DNA of 64,000 nt from Micractinium sp. NFX-FRZ (lineage: Eukaryota; Chlorophyta; Trebouxiophyceae; Chlorellales; Chlorellaceae). The DNA is taken from contig JAPTJF010000017.1 of the NCBI GenBank assembly GCA_029339195.1, positions 62,001 to 126,000 of the forward strand, given 5' to 3'. The notes beneath the pieces are model-generated. The model saw only the letters and a list, made by a program, of their open reading frames with translations. It did no database searches and had not been told where the DNA came from. Position numbers and translations under genes: made by a program. Shown in pieces: positions 11,437 to 24,100 of this stretch. Numbering within the stretch: position 1 is the first letter of the stretch; each line of letters starts with the position of its first letter.

Positions 11437-12606
11437 GGCAACCAACTTGCCTGGCGCAGCACGTGCCGGACGTTGGCCTCCACCCGCTGCTGCTGGTCCC
11501 GGTCGGCCACCGTCAGCGGGCGCACCACGTCCCGCCCCGCCGCCAGCTCACGCTCCAGCGCGCTCTCCTGCTGCTGCGCCTGCTGCGCCTGCTGCGCCTC
11601 GCCCAGCGCGGAGGACAGCGGCGCCAGGTCACGCTGCATGTCCTTGAACGCGCCCTTGATGTTGTACATGCAGCGTTGCTGCAGCAGGCAGGGGCCAAGG
11701 GGCGGAGGTGAGCCAGGGCACAGCAGGGCTGAGCGCAGGCAGGGAAGGGAAGGCTTGCTGGCAGGCAGGCAGGGTGCCAGCGCTGCACACAACAGCGGCT
11801 CCCATGCCAAGCAGCCTCCGCCGCCTCACTGACAGCACCCGTGTTGCATGTGCCTGGCGGCCCCCCCGTCTCGCCTGCACCCACCCGCCCACCCATGCCC
11901 GCCGCCCGCCTGCCTGCCCTCCCGCACCCACACCGCCCCGCCCCGTCCCGCCCCGCCCACCATGCGCGCCAGCAGGGCAGCCTGCAGCGGGGGTGCCTGG
12001 TAGACGGAGCCGTCTAGGATGTAGTAGAAAGCCAGGGTGGTGATTGAGCCCAGGGAGAGGCGGTACATCTTGCGCAGGATGAAAAGGTGGGGCGGCTGAG
12101 AGTCGGCCAGCAGGTACTCCACACCCTCGCCCAGCGCACTGCAAGAAGCCAGCGGGGAGCGGGGCGTGGGAGGTGAGGGGGCTGCAGGCGGCGGCAGCGG
12201 AAGGGGCGGCAGCGGCAGCCACGCACACAAGGCGTGCGCCGTCTCTCAGGAGAGTTGCCAGCCGCCTGCTTCTGCCCTGCTGGTACCCGCCAGCAGCAGT
12301 GGCAGGCGCAGCAGCATTCCCTCACAAGAGCAGCAGCAGCAGTAGCAGGCGCAGCAGCAGCCGTTGCAGCAGCTGCAGCCGCAGCACTCACGGCGGCTGG
12401 GAGCGCGGCTTGCCGGCCAGCAGGCCTCGCTCATTGTTGCAGCCGCGGTCGTAGAAGGGCGAGAGGGCAAAGTAATCAAGGACGTTGCCGTGGTGCAGCC
12501 CAAAAGCACTCAGCCACATGTCGTCCCGCCAGCATGTCCCGGTCAGGTCTTCTGTGAGCACCGATGAAGGCACCTCGCCCGCGGCACCGCCGCCCGCTGC
12601 CGCCAT
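11433..12606 (-). CDS. MED6: Mediator complex subunit 6
   Basis: Three exons (12606-12392, 12138-11961, 11678-11433) join in phase to 212 residues, a normal to slightly short length for MED6. The N-terminal half carries the family signature: LTGTCWRDDMWLSAFGL, then NVLDYFALSPFYDRGCNNER, then QPPHLFILRKMYRLS and LAFYYILDGSVYQAP. These form the conserved Med6 core in the Mediator head, which passes signals from transcription factors to RNA polymerase II in the nucleus. The C-terminal part is a Gln/Ala-rich helix, less conserved as in other species. The start is the first ATG, directly followed by an Ala/Gly-rich leader. The gene converges on the uncertain plus-strand gene ending near 11436. Confidence 0.95.
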
Positions 12607-13843
12607 GGTGCTCCGCTGCGGAGGGCCTCCTTCTTACAATTGCCTGGACCAGCGCAGCAGCAAGAGCGGCAGGGAACTCATGTGTTGATCAAACACAGCG
12701 CATGGCAGCAGTGAACACAGAATCTCACCTGCGGCAAATGTTCAGCTGGCGGCAGCCGGCGGCAGCGGCGACAGTGGCTGCAAGCAGTCTCCTGCCCGGC
12801 TGCGAACCATGTCGCATCGCCGTTTCCGCAATCATGCTGCCAATCGTGCATCTGCCTGCCCCAGGACGCACCTCTAGCCCAAGAGCACAGAGCGGAAGGC
12901 TCTGAAGGCCTTTGCGGGCTACTTTGCACTTCCAGCAGGAGCTGAACCAATTTGATTGGAATGCACGATATTCGCTGGGCAGATGGAAGAGGCCCAAGGC
13001 AGCGAGCCACGCGGTGCTGTCTGAAGACCTGGTCCGCTGGCCTTTGCTCGCCTTTGCTACTCGAAAAGGCTGAAGTCCAGACGTTGATCAATGATGCCGA
13101 AGGAGTATGCCCCTCTGGGAAGAGCAAGGCATCAATTCACTGCCAGCGGCGTCGCGCCACGTGTGCGGAGCGGTGCACCACTGCGGCAGCGTGCCTGGAA
13201 CCACAGAGCTCTGTGGATTGCGTGCAGACGGTGAGGCTGTCATTCTAGACTGTTCTTGGGATCCATGCTGTTTGTTGTATGTTATTACAATCGTGCTAAG
13301 CATGGGCAGACTTGTGCGGTGTTGGGATCAAAGGCCGGAGCATGGGTGCGGGTGCTCCAGGTGGCAAGTATGCGGGTGTGCTGGGCTATTGAGGGAGAAA
13401 CTTAAAACAAGCAATACGCTGGCGCTATGATCGAACAAACACTAAAACAACCGTTGAGAAAACAAGGCGAGATGGCGGGCGCGAGACTATCTACGAACGT
13501 GAGTATGGGAGAAGCCCAGGGGGATGGATGACGCGGGTAAGAGCACTCGGTGCTGTAGTGCACATGCGGGGCAGAGCATACATTTGGAGCATTTGTCGTG
13601 CATGGCAGAATGCGGCGCTAAACAAGGGGACAGTATGAGCAGCTATAGGATGCAGAACAGTGTGCAACGGCTTCGGTACAGGTTGCGGTTTATAGCTGGG
13701 CAGCTCACGGCTGCTGCAAGGGCTCTGCCCTGGCAATACTCTGGAGCGTGACAATTGTCTTGGTGGTACAAAGGGCGGGGTCGGCAATGAAGCCACAGAC
13801 TCTTGGCTGGGGCTTCGCTGGGCTCAGTGCAGCTTACGTCCCG
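12607..13843. other. Intergenic region upstream of MED6
   Basis: About 1.2 kb with lower GC than the genes. It must contain the MED6 promoter and the 3' end of the minus-strand gene at 13844; a complement of TGTAA lies at 13285-13289. Open frames here lack splice-consistent partners or family motifs. Confidence 0.4.
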
Positions 13844-14715
13844 CTACTCCAAGTCGTGTTGCTTCACGGCGCCCGACCCCTCAACCTCCTCCTTGGCCAC
13901 TGCCGCCTCCAGGCCGTCGGCACTCTTTGGGGACGGCTCCTCCAGCACGTGCGAGGGTCCTGCAGACCAAAATGGGAAGAAGGAATGGCGCATGTGGGCA
14001 CCCGCCAACGCGGGAGGTGGCTGAACAGGTTTGAGGCAGCGCACATGCAAGGCGGGGTCAGCGTGCAGACAAGCCAGCGCCGTAGCAGTGGTTAGAAGTT
14101 GCAGCAAGGGAGCAAGCATTGCACGCAGTGGCAGCCAGGATGTCCCATGCAAACGTATTCAGTGCGGCAGTGCCCTCACCTGCGTCGAGGCTGGCAGCGG
14201 TGGGCGGCATGCCCAGCAGGCTGCGTCCCGACAGAGGCTGCAGCAGCGAAGCAGGCGGTGAACCAAACGCCACAGCTCCCGCTGCTCCCGCCCCGCTGTA
14301 GCCACCGCAGAAGAAGCTTTTGCCTGCGCAGGGTATTGATGGCGAGGGAGATACTGTGGGGAGAGATACTGGCAGCGTCGCGCCCGCTGCTGCACCTCCA
14401 GTAGCGCGGTGCCCCGATGGCACGGGCCGTGCAGTGTCCTGGGCATGTGTCAATAGGTGTTCGAAGGTCCACCTTCGCACAGAGCAGCAAAATAGGCAGG
14501 GCCAGACGAGGAAGGGCTTCGCCAGAGTCTGACCTCAGCAGCTTGTGGTGTTCCTCACGGCTCTCCTTCCCTAAAGGCTCCCCCTACCCAGAAAGAAGAC
14601 CCTCACTTTTGCCCGTGCCTCGCACGCCGCCTACGCCCGTTTCCACGGGCCAGGTGTCATACAACCCTGCGACAGTCGCAGACATACCAGTGAGCCGGTG
14701 GTTTTGAGCCGCCAT
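13844..14715 (-). CDS. Small uncharacterised protein, four exons
   Basis: Exons 14715-14688, 14533-14396, 14323-14180 and 13959-13844 join in one phase to 141 residues, starting MAAQNHRLT and ending VKQHDLE. Splice sites are good for exon 1 (GTATGT donor) and exons 3 and 4, but the acceptor of exon 2 is weak, so the second segment may change. Recognisable composition: a segment GHRATGGKSFFCGGYSGAG, a Gly/Ala/Leu-rich middle, and an acidic tail. No family or targeting signal could be named. It follows RPS14 on the same strand. The existence of a gene is moderately supported, its function is unknown. Confidence 0.45.
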
Positions 14716-15156
14716 GGCGGGCCAGAGAACGGGCGACGTGTGCGTTGTGTTAGGGTTGATCGCAGCAGTTGTTGCGCGCGTGTTAAGAGCAAGCCGACTT
14801 GCCCTAGCGCCGCCAGGTCAGCAAACAAGGAGGGAGAGGAATGTCCCATCTCATCCCTTCCGCTGATCCAGTCTCCTCAAAACCACTCTCATTGACAGGC
14901 CACTGAGGCTACTGTGTTACAGCGAGGCTAGGCAACGCACATAACGAGCATCTCAAAACGCCAGCAGCAGACCTGCAAGCCCAGCGGAGCAGCACCAGGG
15001 CTGCCCCAGAAGCAGGCGAGCGCAGCCAGAGGAAGCAGCCAGGGAAGCCGAGCACAGCCTGCGCCAGGGATCCCACAGGGAAGGCAGGCGCGGCATGCGT
15101 TGACCTCCATGGCAGCGCCACCCCTCGAGCCGCGCTGCCAACGCTCCCGGCACCGC
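14716..15156. other. Spacer between RPS14 3' end and the small minus-strand gene
   Basis: About 440 bases containing the RPS14 3' UTR and the likely promoter of the 141-residue gene. No further gene was seen. Confidence 0.4.
14917..14921 (-). terminator. TGTAA polyadenylation motif of RPS14
   Basis: The minus strand reads TGTAA about 240 bases after the RPS14 stop codon, in the expected place for the algal poly(A) signal. Confidence 0.5.
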
Positions 15157-16786
<1,630 letters not shown>

Positions 16787-17138
16787 GGTGGTGTTGTTTG
16801 CCCTGGGGACGAGGGAAGGCTGGGCACTAAAGTGGCCACCTTCCGGCGAGGGCTTGCAGACGAGGTGTCTGGGGGCTTGAGAGGGGGGGGCAGGCGCAGG
16901 GGCGGGCCTAGAGGGCCCCACTGGAGCGCAGCACAGCTCAGCACGCTGCGCGGCCCGGGGAAGAAAGGCTGATGCTTCCACAATAAATTGCGGTTCGAAA
17001 CGGCCTTGGAAGTTGAGTGATCTTCCCCACGAAGCTCACATGCTTGCCGCACACTGCTCCGTGACTGCCAGAGGCAGACCGTTCGGCCAAGACCGGGGCC
17101 CCTCACCTGCTTCCCAGGCTGCATCCCAGCGGCGCTCA
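16787..17138. promoter_or_regulatory. Probable bidirectional promoter, RPS14 / DUF676 gene
   Basis: About 350 bases separate the two divergent start codons. A short AT-richer patch lies near 16978-17000. If the lipase gene starts at the upstream in-frame ATG at 17040, the spacer shrinks to about 250 bases. Confidence 0.45.
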
Positions 17139-20100
17139 ATGACGGACACGGCCGCGGGAGGCAGCTGGCTACAACAGCTGGCGGCATGGTGGCCCGCCCA
17201 GCGGCGTCATACGGTGGCAGCGGCGGCGGCGCCCGCCAACGCACCGGAGCTGGCTGCCCCGGGAGTGGCAGCCAGCACACCCGAGCTGGCTGATCATAAG
17301 TTGGCAGCAGCCAGCAAGGAGCACCTCATAGTCATGGTTCATGGTAGGTGGGGAGCCCTGCCGCAGGCCGCCCTACAGCCCCTGCTGTCGTGCACTCCTG
17401 TAGCATTTCTGGTAAAAAGCGCACCATTCATGCCGGCCTGTCCACTCATGCCGGCATGCAGGCCTGTTTGGGACGCGCGACAACTGGCGGGTGAGTTTGA
17501 AGCGGCACCGCAGGCCACGCTGCAGCGTCTGCAATTGCTGGCCTCCTTTGTAGCATTTCGGGGATATCGGCAGCCTGATCTTAGCTCCTCATGCTCCGAA
17601 TTTTAGTTCAGGCATGACATGCAGATTTTCTTTGTGGGCATGTGCCTTGGCTTCCTTTACAGGCCATCAGCGACCTACTGGCCGAGCACCTGGACTCCAA
17701 AACTACACTGCTCTTTGTCTCGCACTGCAACGAGCGGGAAAAGGTGGGGTCGGCCATGACACGCTGTGAACCAGCGGCGCCTGGCCACGCTCCTTGCGCG
17801 CCATGGTGGCCCCTCCCGGCATGCTTGCCCATAAACCATAACCTCAGCCCTGCCTGCGCAAGCTCTCAATTGCCGTCATTGCTTTCCACCCACCCTGCCT
17901 CCCTGACCTGTACTAAAGCGAACATCCGCATATCATCAAGCTCGCCTGTGCTGCTTCCCGACGTGTGCCTGCCCGCTGCCCACCTTCCAACCCCCTCCAG
18001 ACATTTGACGGCATCGACGAGTGCGGAGAGCGGCTGGCTGCAGAGATCCGCTCAGTGGTGGCGCGGCACCCGGAGCTCAAAAGGATATCGCTGCTGGGGC
18101 ACTCGATGGGCGGCCTGATCAGGTGGGGGTCCCCTGCCTGTTGAGATTGCGAGTTTGTACACTCACAGATGGGCAGGCAGCACGCTGGCATGGCTGGAGC
18201 CGGCCACAGCATCAGCTCTCATCCATTCGAACCTGCATAGCCGCCTCGAGTGGGTGCTGCTACAGGTGCAGCCAGGGCAGGGCTGCAGCGCCTGCAGTGC
18301 AGACTGCTGCGCATGCTGGGCTGGCTGCGCTGGCCAGGGGGGTGCACCGAATTGTGCAAGCGGCGGTCCATTCTGACCCTGGCGAAGAGGTGCTCATAGC
18401 GGTGCCGGTTGTGAGCCACGCGTCCCTCACACCTGCCTGCCCTGCTCGACCTGCCTGCGGCCTTGCAGCCGGTACGCGGCGGGGCGGCTGTACGACCCGC
18501 ACAGCGGCACCGTGGCGGGCCTGGCGCCATGTCACTTTGTGGCCATGGCAACGCCGCACCTGGGGTGTGATGCTCAGCTCAACCCTGCCCAGGTGAGTGC
18601 AGCCCCAGGCATGCACATTTGGCTCCAGCATGCTCTCACTTGGCAATTCTCACGTGCCTGCCTGCCTGCCTGCCCTCCCCCTGGCCCCCCCTTGGCCTAT
18701 CTCAAGAGCCAGACCAGGCGGCACTGTTTGCATACCCTCCCGCCCCCCCACCGCCTCCCCTCCACCCGCCCGCCCTCCCTCCCCTCCCTCTGTGCCACGC
18801 AGGTCCCGCTCATCAGTTGGGTGTCCGCAGTGCCTGCCATTGGCGGCGTGGTGGGCAGCCTGGTTTCGGTGAGCTCACTGGTTTCAGCTTGCCTGGGGCC
18901 GGGGTGTGGCAGGGCACAGGCAACAAATGATCAGCCTTGCTGTTCCCCAAGAGCTCCTGGGTGCAGCAGATGGATGTGCATGTGCCGAGTCGGATGGTGC
19001 ACCCCCCACAGCCCCTCCGGCAGGCGCAGGCAAGGCTCCTCTGCTGTGCCCATCTGCTGCCTGCTGCCTCCCCACCACCATTGCAGGAGCTGGCGGCGCC
19101 TGTGTCCCGCATCACCCTCGGGCGGGCAGGCCTTCAGTTCTTTCTGCAGGATGGCCGGCAGCAGGAGGGGGCCAGCAGCAGTGGTAGCGGCAGCGCCAGC
19201 GGCAGTGGCAGTGGCAGCCAGAAGCAGTCGAGGCAGGCGCAGCCGCTGCTGTATCGGATGTCGCAGGACCAGCCGGGAGAGGTGCGGGCACCCCCTGGCA
19301 CCGTGGCCCCCACCTGCTGCCCCGCTTTGCCTGCGCTCAGCTTGCAATCACTAATGCCTGCGACTGCGTGCCTGCTGCCGTGGGCACCCCAGCAGTCTTC
19401 ACCTCCTGCACACGCTGCCTGTGCATCTGTGTATGCCAAGTCACTCTGTGGCCACCCGCCCTCTGCCTGCCCCCCTGCTGCAGGGCCTGCGCTTCATCTC
19501 TGCACTCGCTGCCTTTGAGACGCGCACCCTGTACGCCAACTCCAGCGGCGACCACCTGGTGGGGTGGGCCAACTCCAGCCTGCGCCGCCTGGGGGAGCTG
19601 CCACGAAAGGACGGCAGGTGCGCTGGGTTGCGGGGGGATGCTGGCACTGCTGCTTGGTGGTCTGCACGTGGACCAAAGCTGGACCTAAGCTGGACCTGAA
19701 CCCTGCCTGCATTCTCCAGGGTGGCAAAGCGACCACCCACCCAGCCAGGCCCGACGTCATTAAGATATGTTCACCTTGCATGCGCTTGTTTGCTGCAGGG
19801 GCACGGGCGTGATTCACGAGGACCCTTTGGAGACGGCGTGGGCGCCAGCTCAGCGCCCGCTGCTGCGCGCTACGCCCGCTGCGGCGCAGCTGCACAGCGG
19901 GAAGGCGCGCCAGGTCAGCGAGGAGGATGTGTTGGCAGCAGGCAGCGCGCGCCAGCTGGCGGCAAGTGGTGAGGCAGAAGCAGCAGCGCCGCGCGGCGGC
20001 CCTGCTGCCAGCACTGGAGAGGAGGGAGGGCAGCAGGCACGGCACCTGCAGCAGCAGTCTGCTGAGGTGGCGGCAGAGGAGGGCGCCACTGAAGCGGCAC

Positions 20101-20701
20101 CAGCAGCTCCCAGTAGCAGCAGCGGCAACGACGGGGGCGACACTGGCATCAGCAGCATGAGGGCTGGCGGCAGCAGCAGCCGCAGGCAGACCTTACCACA
20201 GCGTGAGCAGCAGGTGGAGGAGATGCTGACGAGGCTGCAGGCGCTGAACTGGCGGCGCGTGGACTGCTGCTTCGGCGCCACGCTGCTCCCGATGCTGTCT
20301 CACCAACACATACAGGCAAGGGCAGAATGCAGCTGTTTGTGAGGCGATGCAGGGTTTTGTGATGCACTGCAGGGGCAGGCCTGGCCTGCCAAAGGGCGGC
20401 CCACATGGCTGTCGCGTGTGCAGCTGTCGCGCTGCCGTTGGAATCTGTGTTTTGCATGTGCCCGTGCATCGCGTCCTTTGCCTGAACGGCCCCCTACCTG
20501 CTGCCGCTGCCGCTGCTGCTGCAGATGCAGCGGTGGTGGCTCAACTGGGCTGGGCATGCGGTGATCAAGCACCTGGCACTGCAGCTGCAAGCCATGGAGC
20601 AGCTGAGAAAGCAGCAGCAGCAGCAGCAGCAGCAGCCGGTGGCATTGAAGCCGGCAGCCAAGCCGGCAGCTGATCAGCCAACAGTGACGTCAGCGCTGTA
20701 G
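17139..20701 (+). CDS. DUF676 serine esterase/lipase-like protein
   Basis: Ten exons (17139-17343, 17462-17490, 17663-17743, 18001-18122, 18469-18592, 18803-18868, 19087-19281, 19484-19617, 19799-20315, 20525-20701) join to about 549 residues. The alpha/beta-hydrolase begins at HLIVMVHGLFGTRDNW. The nucleophile elbow is LLGHSMGGLI (Ser140). YANSSGDHLVGW supplies the likely acid (Asp297) and LLPMLSHQHI the likely histidine (His487). This is the plant DUF676/ROG1-like lipase pattern, including the closing block where a tryptophan-rich helix follows the histidine. A disordered Ala/Gly/Gln-rich insert of about 130 residues separates the last two catalytic blocks. Exon 2 has 29 nt and intron 9 uses a GC donor (20316). 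An alternative start at 17040 would add an Arg/Ser/Ala-rich leader that could be a transit peptide. Lipid substrate unknown. Confidence 0.9.
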
Positions 20702-20893
20702 TTGTGTGTGTCCGGCTGCTTCTAGAAAGTCTAGTTTGCCTTGGTGCCCTAGCTCTGGATCATTGGATTGTCCCTGGCTGAATCATGCGACAGTTCTGTA
20801 CTTGCCCACCCGTGTACCAGTCTGTGTTGCTAACTGTTAATGTGCAGCTGGGTTTTCAGCTTAGCCCACTCAGTTGTACATTGTCAATGCTGT

Positions 20894-20898
20894 TGTAA
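20894..20898 (+). terminator. TGTAA polyadenylation motif of the DUF676 gene
   Basis: TGTAA 193 bases after the stop codon, in an AT-richer 3' region. Confidence 0.55.
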
Positions 20899-21109
20899 CA
20901 TGCGCGCTTTGCTGCCCAATGAGAGACATCAATTGCAAGGGTTCATTGATTCGTGCCACTGGTAACCTGCAGTCTGCAGCCGGGCCCGTGACCAGGCGCT
21001 TCGTGCTGTCGCGGCCTCCTGCCGCATGCCCCTCCACGGCGCCAGCCAGAAACTGATGTGGCATCAAAGGGTGCTGACATGCGGGCAGGGGTGCGGTGCT
21101 GCACCACAG

Positions 21110-24100
21110 CTACCACTCCAGGCTGAGGGTGCAGGGGGCCAGCTGGTAGACCCTGCCTGCCAGCTGTCCGCCGTGCTCCACCTCTCGGGCCACAGAGGGG
21201 CTACGAAGCAGCTGCTTGGCCGCGGTGCGCCACCTGGGGCAGGGAGGAAGGAGCAGGGGAGGGGGCCAGGGATGGTAGGTTGGGTGGGGCGACAGGAAAG
21301 GAGGGGGCTTGAATAAACGATTTCAATTGCCACAAGCTTACTGATGGGGCACTACTCTGCCGCTCCCTCAACTTCTTTACAGCCTTATGCCCCTGGCACC
21401 CGCCTCAACATTGCAGCAGCGCAGCTGCCCAAGCAGCCGCGCCCCCTGCCAGGCCAGCCCCCGCATTGCACACACCGTACCTGCTCACGCCCCCCACTTT
21501 GCGCTTCATGTCCCCGCTGATCCACCCGCTCAGGCTGGGGCACCCCGCGATGGCCTGCTGCACCTCCCGCAGCGTCCCCTGCCGCCCCGGCAGTGCGCTC
21601 AGAGCGCCCAGCACCAGCGGGCGCACGCGGGCCAGCAGCTGACGCTCATCCAGAGCTCCCCGCTCCTCATCGCCCCGCGGCGCGTCTGCCTGCTGCTGTG
21701 GCTGCTGCTTTGGCTGCTGTGTTGGCTGCTGTGGCTGCTGTTGTGGCTGTTTGGACTGCTGCTGCTTGCCTCCAATGTTGCCCTGCTGGAGGCCCGCCAC
21801 TGCTGCTGCCGCCGCTGCTTTGGCAGCCGCCGCTGCTGCGCTTGTGCTGCCGAGGCCTTCCTGCTGGAGCTCTGGGGTGTCGCTGCCCTGCGCCTCCGCC
21901 TCACCGCTGCTGTCCTCCTCAATTTGTGGGCGCCTGCTCTGCGCCTCCACCTCGCCACCGCCACGGCTGCTGCTGCCCTCCTCAATCCGCAGGTGCCTGC
22001 CCTGCGCCTGCCGCTGCCGCTGCTTCTCCTCTGCACGGAGCGGAGAGATACCCGCGTGAGCAGGCATGAGGAGAGTGTACGTCGGCGAGCGTGTGTGAGC
22101 GCGTGACCTGGGAACACCGGGGGGACACGGCAGCGCGCCAGCCCCGCTATGCATGCTGCCGGGAAGTGCCTTGCTGCCGGCACCGCAACCAGGCTGCCTT
22201 CCTTCTTCCGCCCTGGCTGCGGCAGCTGGTGTACACATCACCATCGCTGTGCCCCCTTTAGGGTGTCGGCACACCGTGCCCAAGACCCCATGCACCCCTG
22301 CCACTGCCACCCAGCAACAAGTACACCACCTTCTCGAGCACAGCATACGCCCCGGCTGCCGTCCCAGCAGTATAGCTACACACACCTTCATAGGCCCGCA
22401 TGACTTCAGGCACTGGCAGCTTCAAGTGCTTGGCAATGCTCACAAACCGCTGCTTCCGGCGACCGCACACCTGCAGGCAGGCAGGCAGGCAGGCAGGCAG
22501 GACACCCCGAAAGGTGAAATCTGCTCAGACAGGCGAGCGCAGTATAATCTAGAGGATGGGCGGGCCAGGCAGGCAGGCAGGCGAGCAGGCAGTGCACAGG
22601 CAGCGGCCCCCTGCAAACCCCAGGGTGCCTGTGTGTTGCTGCTGGCCAGGCCTGGGGATGGGGAGCACACCCCCTGCCCGCCAGCTGCCATACCCCAGAC
22701 ACCCTTGCAGCCCCACACAAAAACCCACATGCCTGCTCTCTGTAGGCATTATCCTCCACCAGCCGCATCATCTCAGGCACCCACTCTGCCTGCTGCTGCC
22801 CCTGCTTGTGCTGCTGGTGTGCAGGGGGCGGCGGTGATGCATCCTGCTGCCGCCGCCCCTGCTGCTGCTCCGGCTGCAGCTGCTCCCCCTGCCCCGCCTG
22901 CGCCTCCTGCTGCTGCTGCTGCTGCTGCTTGTGCTTCTTAGCCTGCTGCTGCTGCTGCCGCTGCTGCTGCTGCTGTGGCTGCTGCTGCTCCCAGTGCCCC
23001 GCCTGTGCATGCTGTTGCTGCTGCTTGTGCTTCTTAGCCTGCTGCTGTGGCTGCTGCAGCAGGGGCTGCTGCGGTCCCTGCTGCTGCTGCTGCTGCTCTG
23101 CCTGGCAGGCCGAGCCCAGCTGAGCGCTGCCGCCCTGCCCTGTAGGCACACCATGCCCCCGCCACTGCTGCTCAGCCCAGGGCTCAGGAGAGGGAGAGGG
23201 CTGCCACTGCCACTGCTGCCCCTGCCACAGCTGTGCCGGCTGCAACGCAGGCCCGGCGTCCTGCTGTGGCGGCGGCGGCTGCCACGGTGCCGTGCCTGCA
23301 CGTGGCGGCTCCCCAACCGCACCTGCGAAGCAGCTGCCTCCCCAGCCTGGCGACAGCTGCTGCATGGATGACGGCTGCCCAGCCAGGGCAGGGTGAGGCA
23401 GCGGCCAGCCTGCTCCCCAGGGCAGCCCAAGCCCTGGTGACAGGGGCGGCGGACGCGGCCCAGCGTGCCCCCACGGCGACTGCCCAGCGGCCACCGCAGC
23501 CCAGGATGGGCTGGCCCCTGCCGCCGCCGCTGCATGCGCAGCGGCGGCAGGCGAGGCGGCAAACAGGCCGGCAGCGGCAGCGCCGGCGCTGACGCCTGCC
23601 ACGCTGGCAAGCGAGGCCCCCGCCAGCTGCTGCGTAGCTGCCAGGAGCACCCGCTCCAGCGGCTGCTGCAGGCGGGCCGCGCTGGCGGCAAACAGGTCTT
23701 GGCTGAATGGAGGGAAGGCAGCCCCCAGGGCCTGCCGCTGGTAGGCAGGGTCAAACAGCAGGCTCTTCAGCTCCGCTTCGTGACGCTCTGACCACGGCGC
23801 TGCGGGCGCCGCCGCCGGCGGGGCTGTGGGCGCTGGCGAGGCGCGGGCTGCAACCAGACCTGCGGCACGGGCGGCAGTGGGATAACGCCTCACCGTCATG
23901 CAGGAGGAAGTGCACAAAACATGTCTGATGATGATGAGCTAAGCTAGCACAGAACAATGCTCGGCTTTGACCTCTCCGACTCGCAGTCAGGCAGCCAAGC
24001 GAGAGCGAAGAGCGACTCACCGAAGCCGGGTGGGAACAGCGGCACCGCTGCCGCCGCGCCCGTGCCTCCGCCTCGCTTCACCGCCTGCACGCCGCCCTGC

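Noticed and set aside
12678..13127. 149-codon minus-strand frame upstream of MED6
   Set aside because: No recognisable protein features, no splice partners, and it overlaps the MED6 promoter.
14740..14760. Telomere-like TTAGGGTT string
   Set aside because: Single short match, expected by chance, with no repetition.
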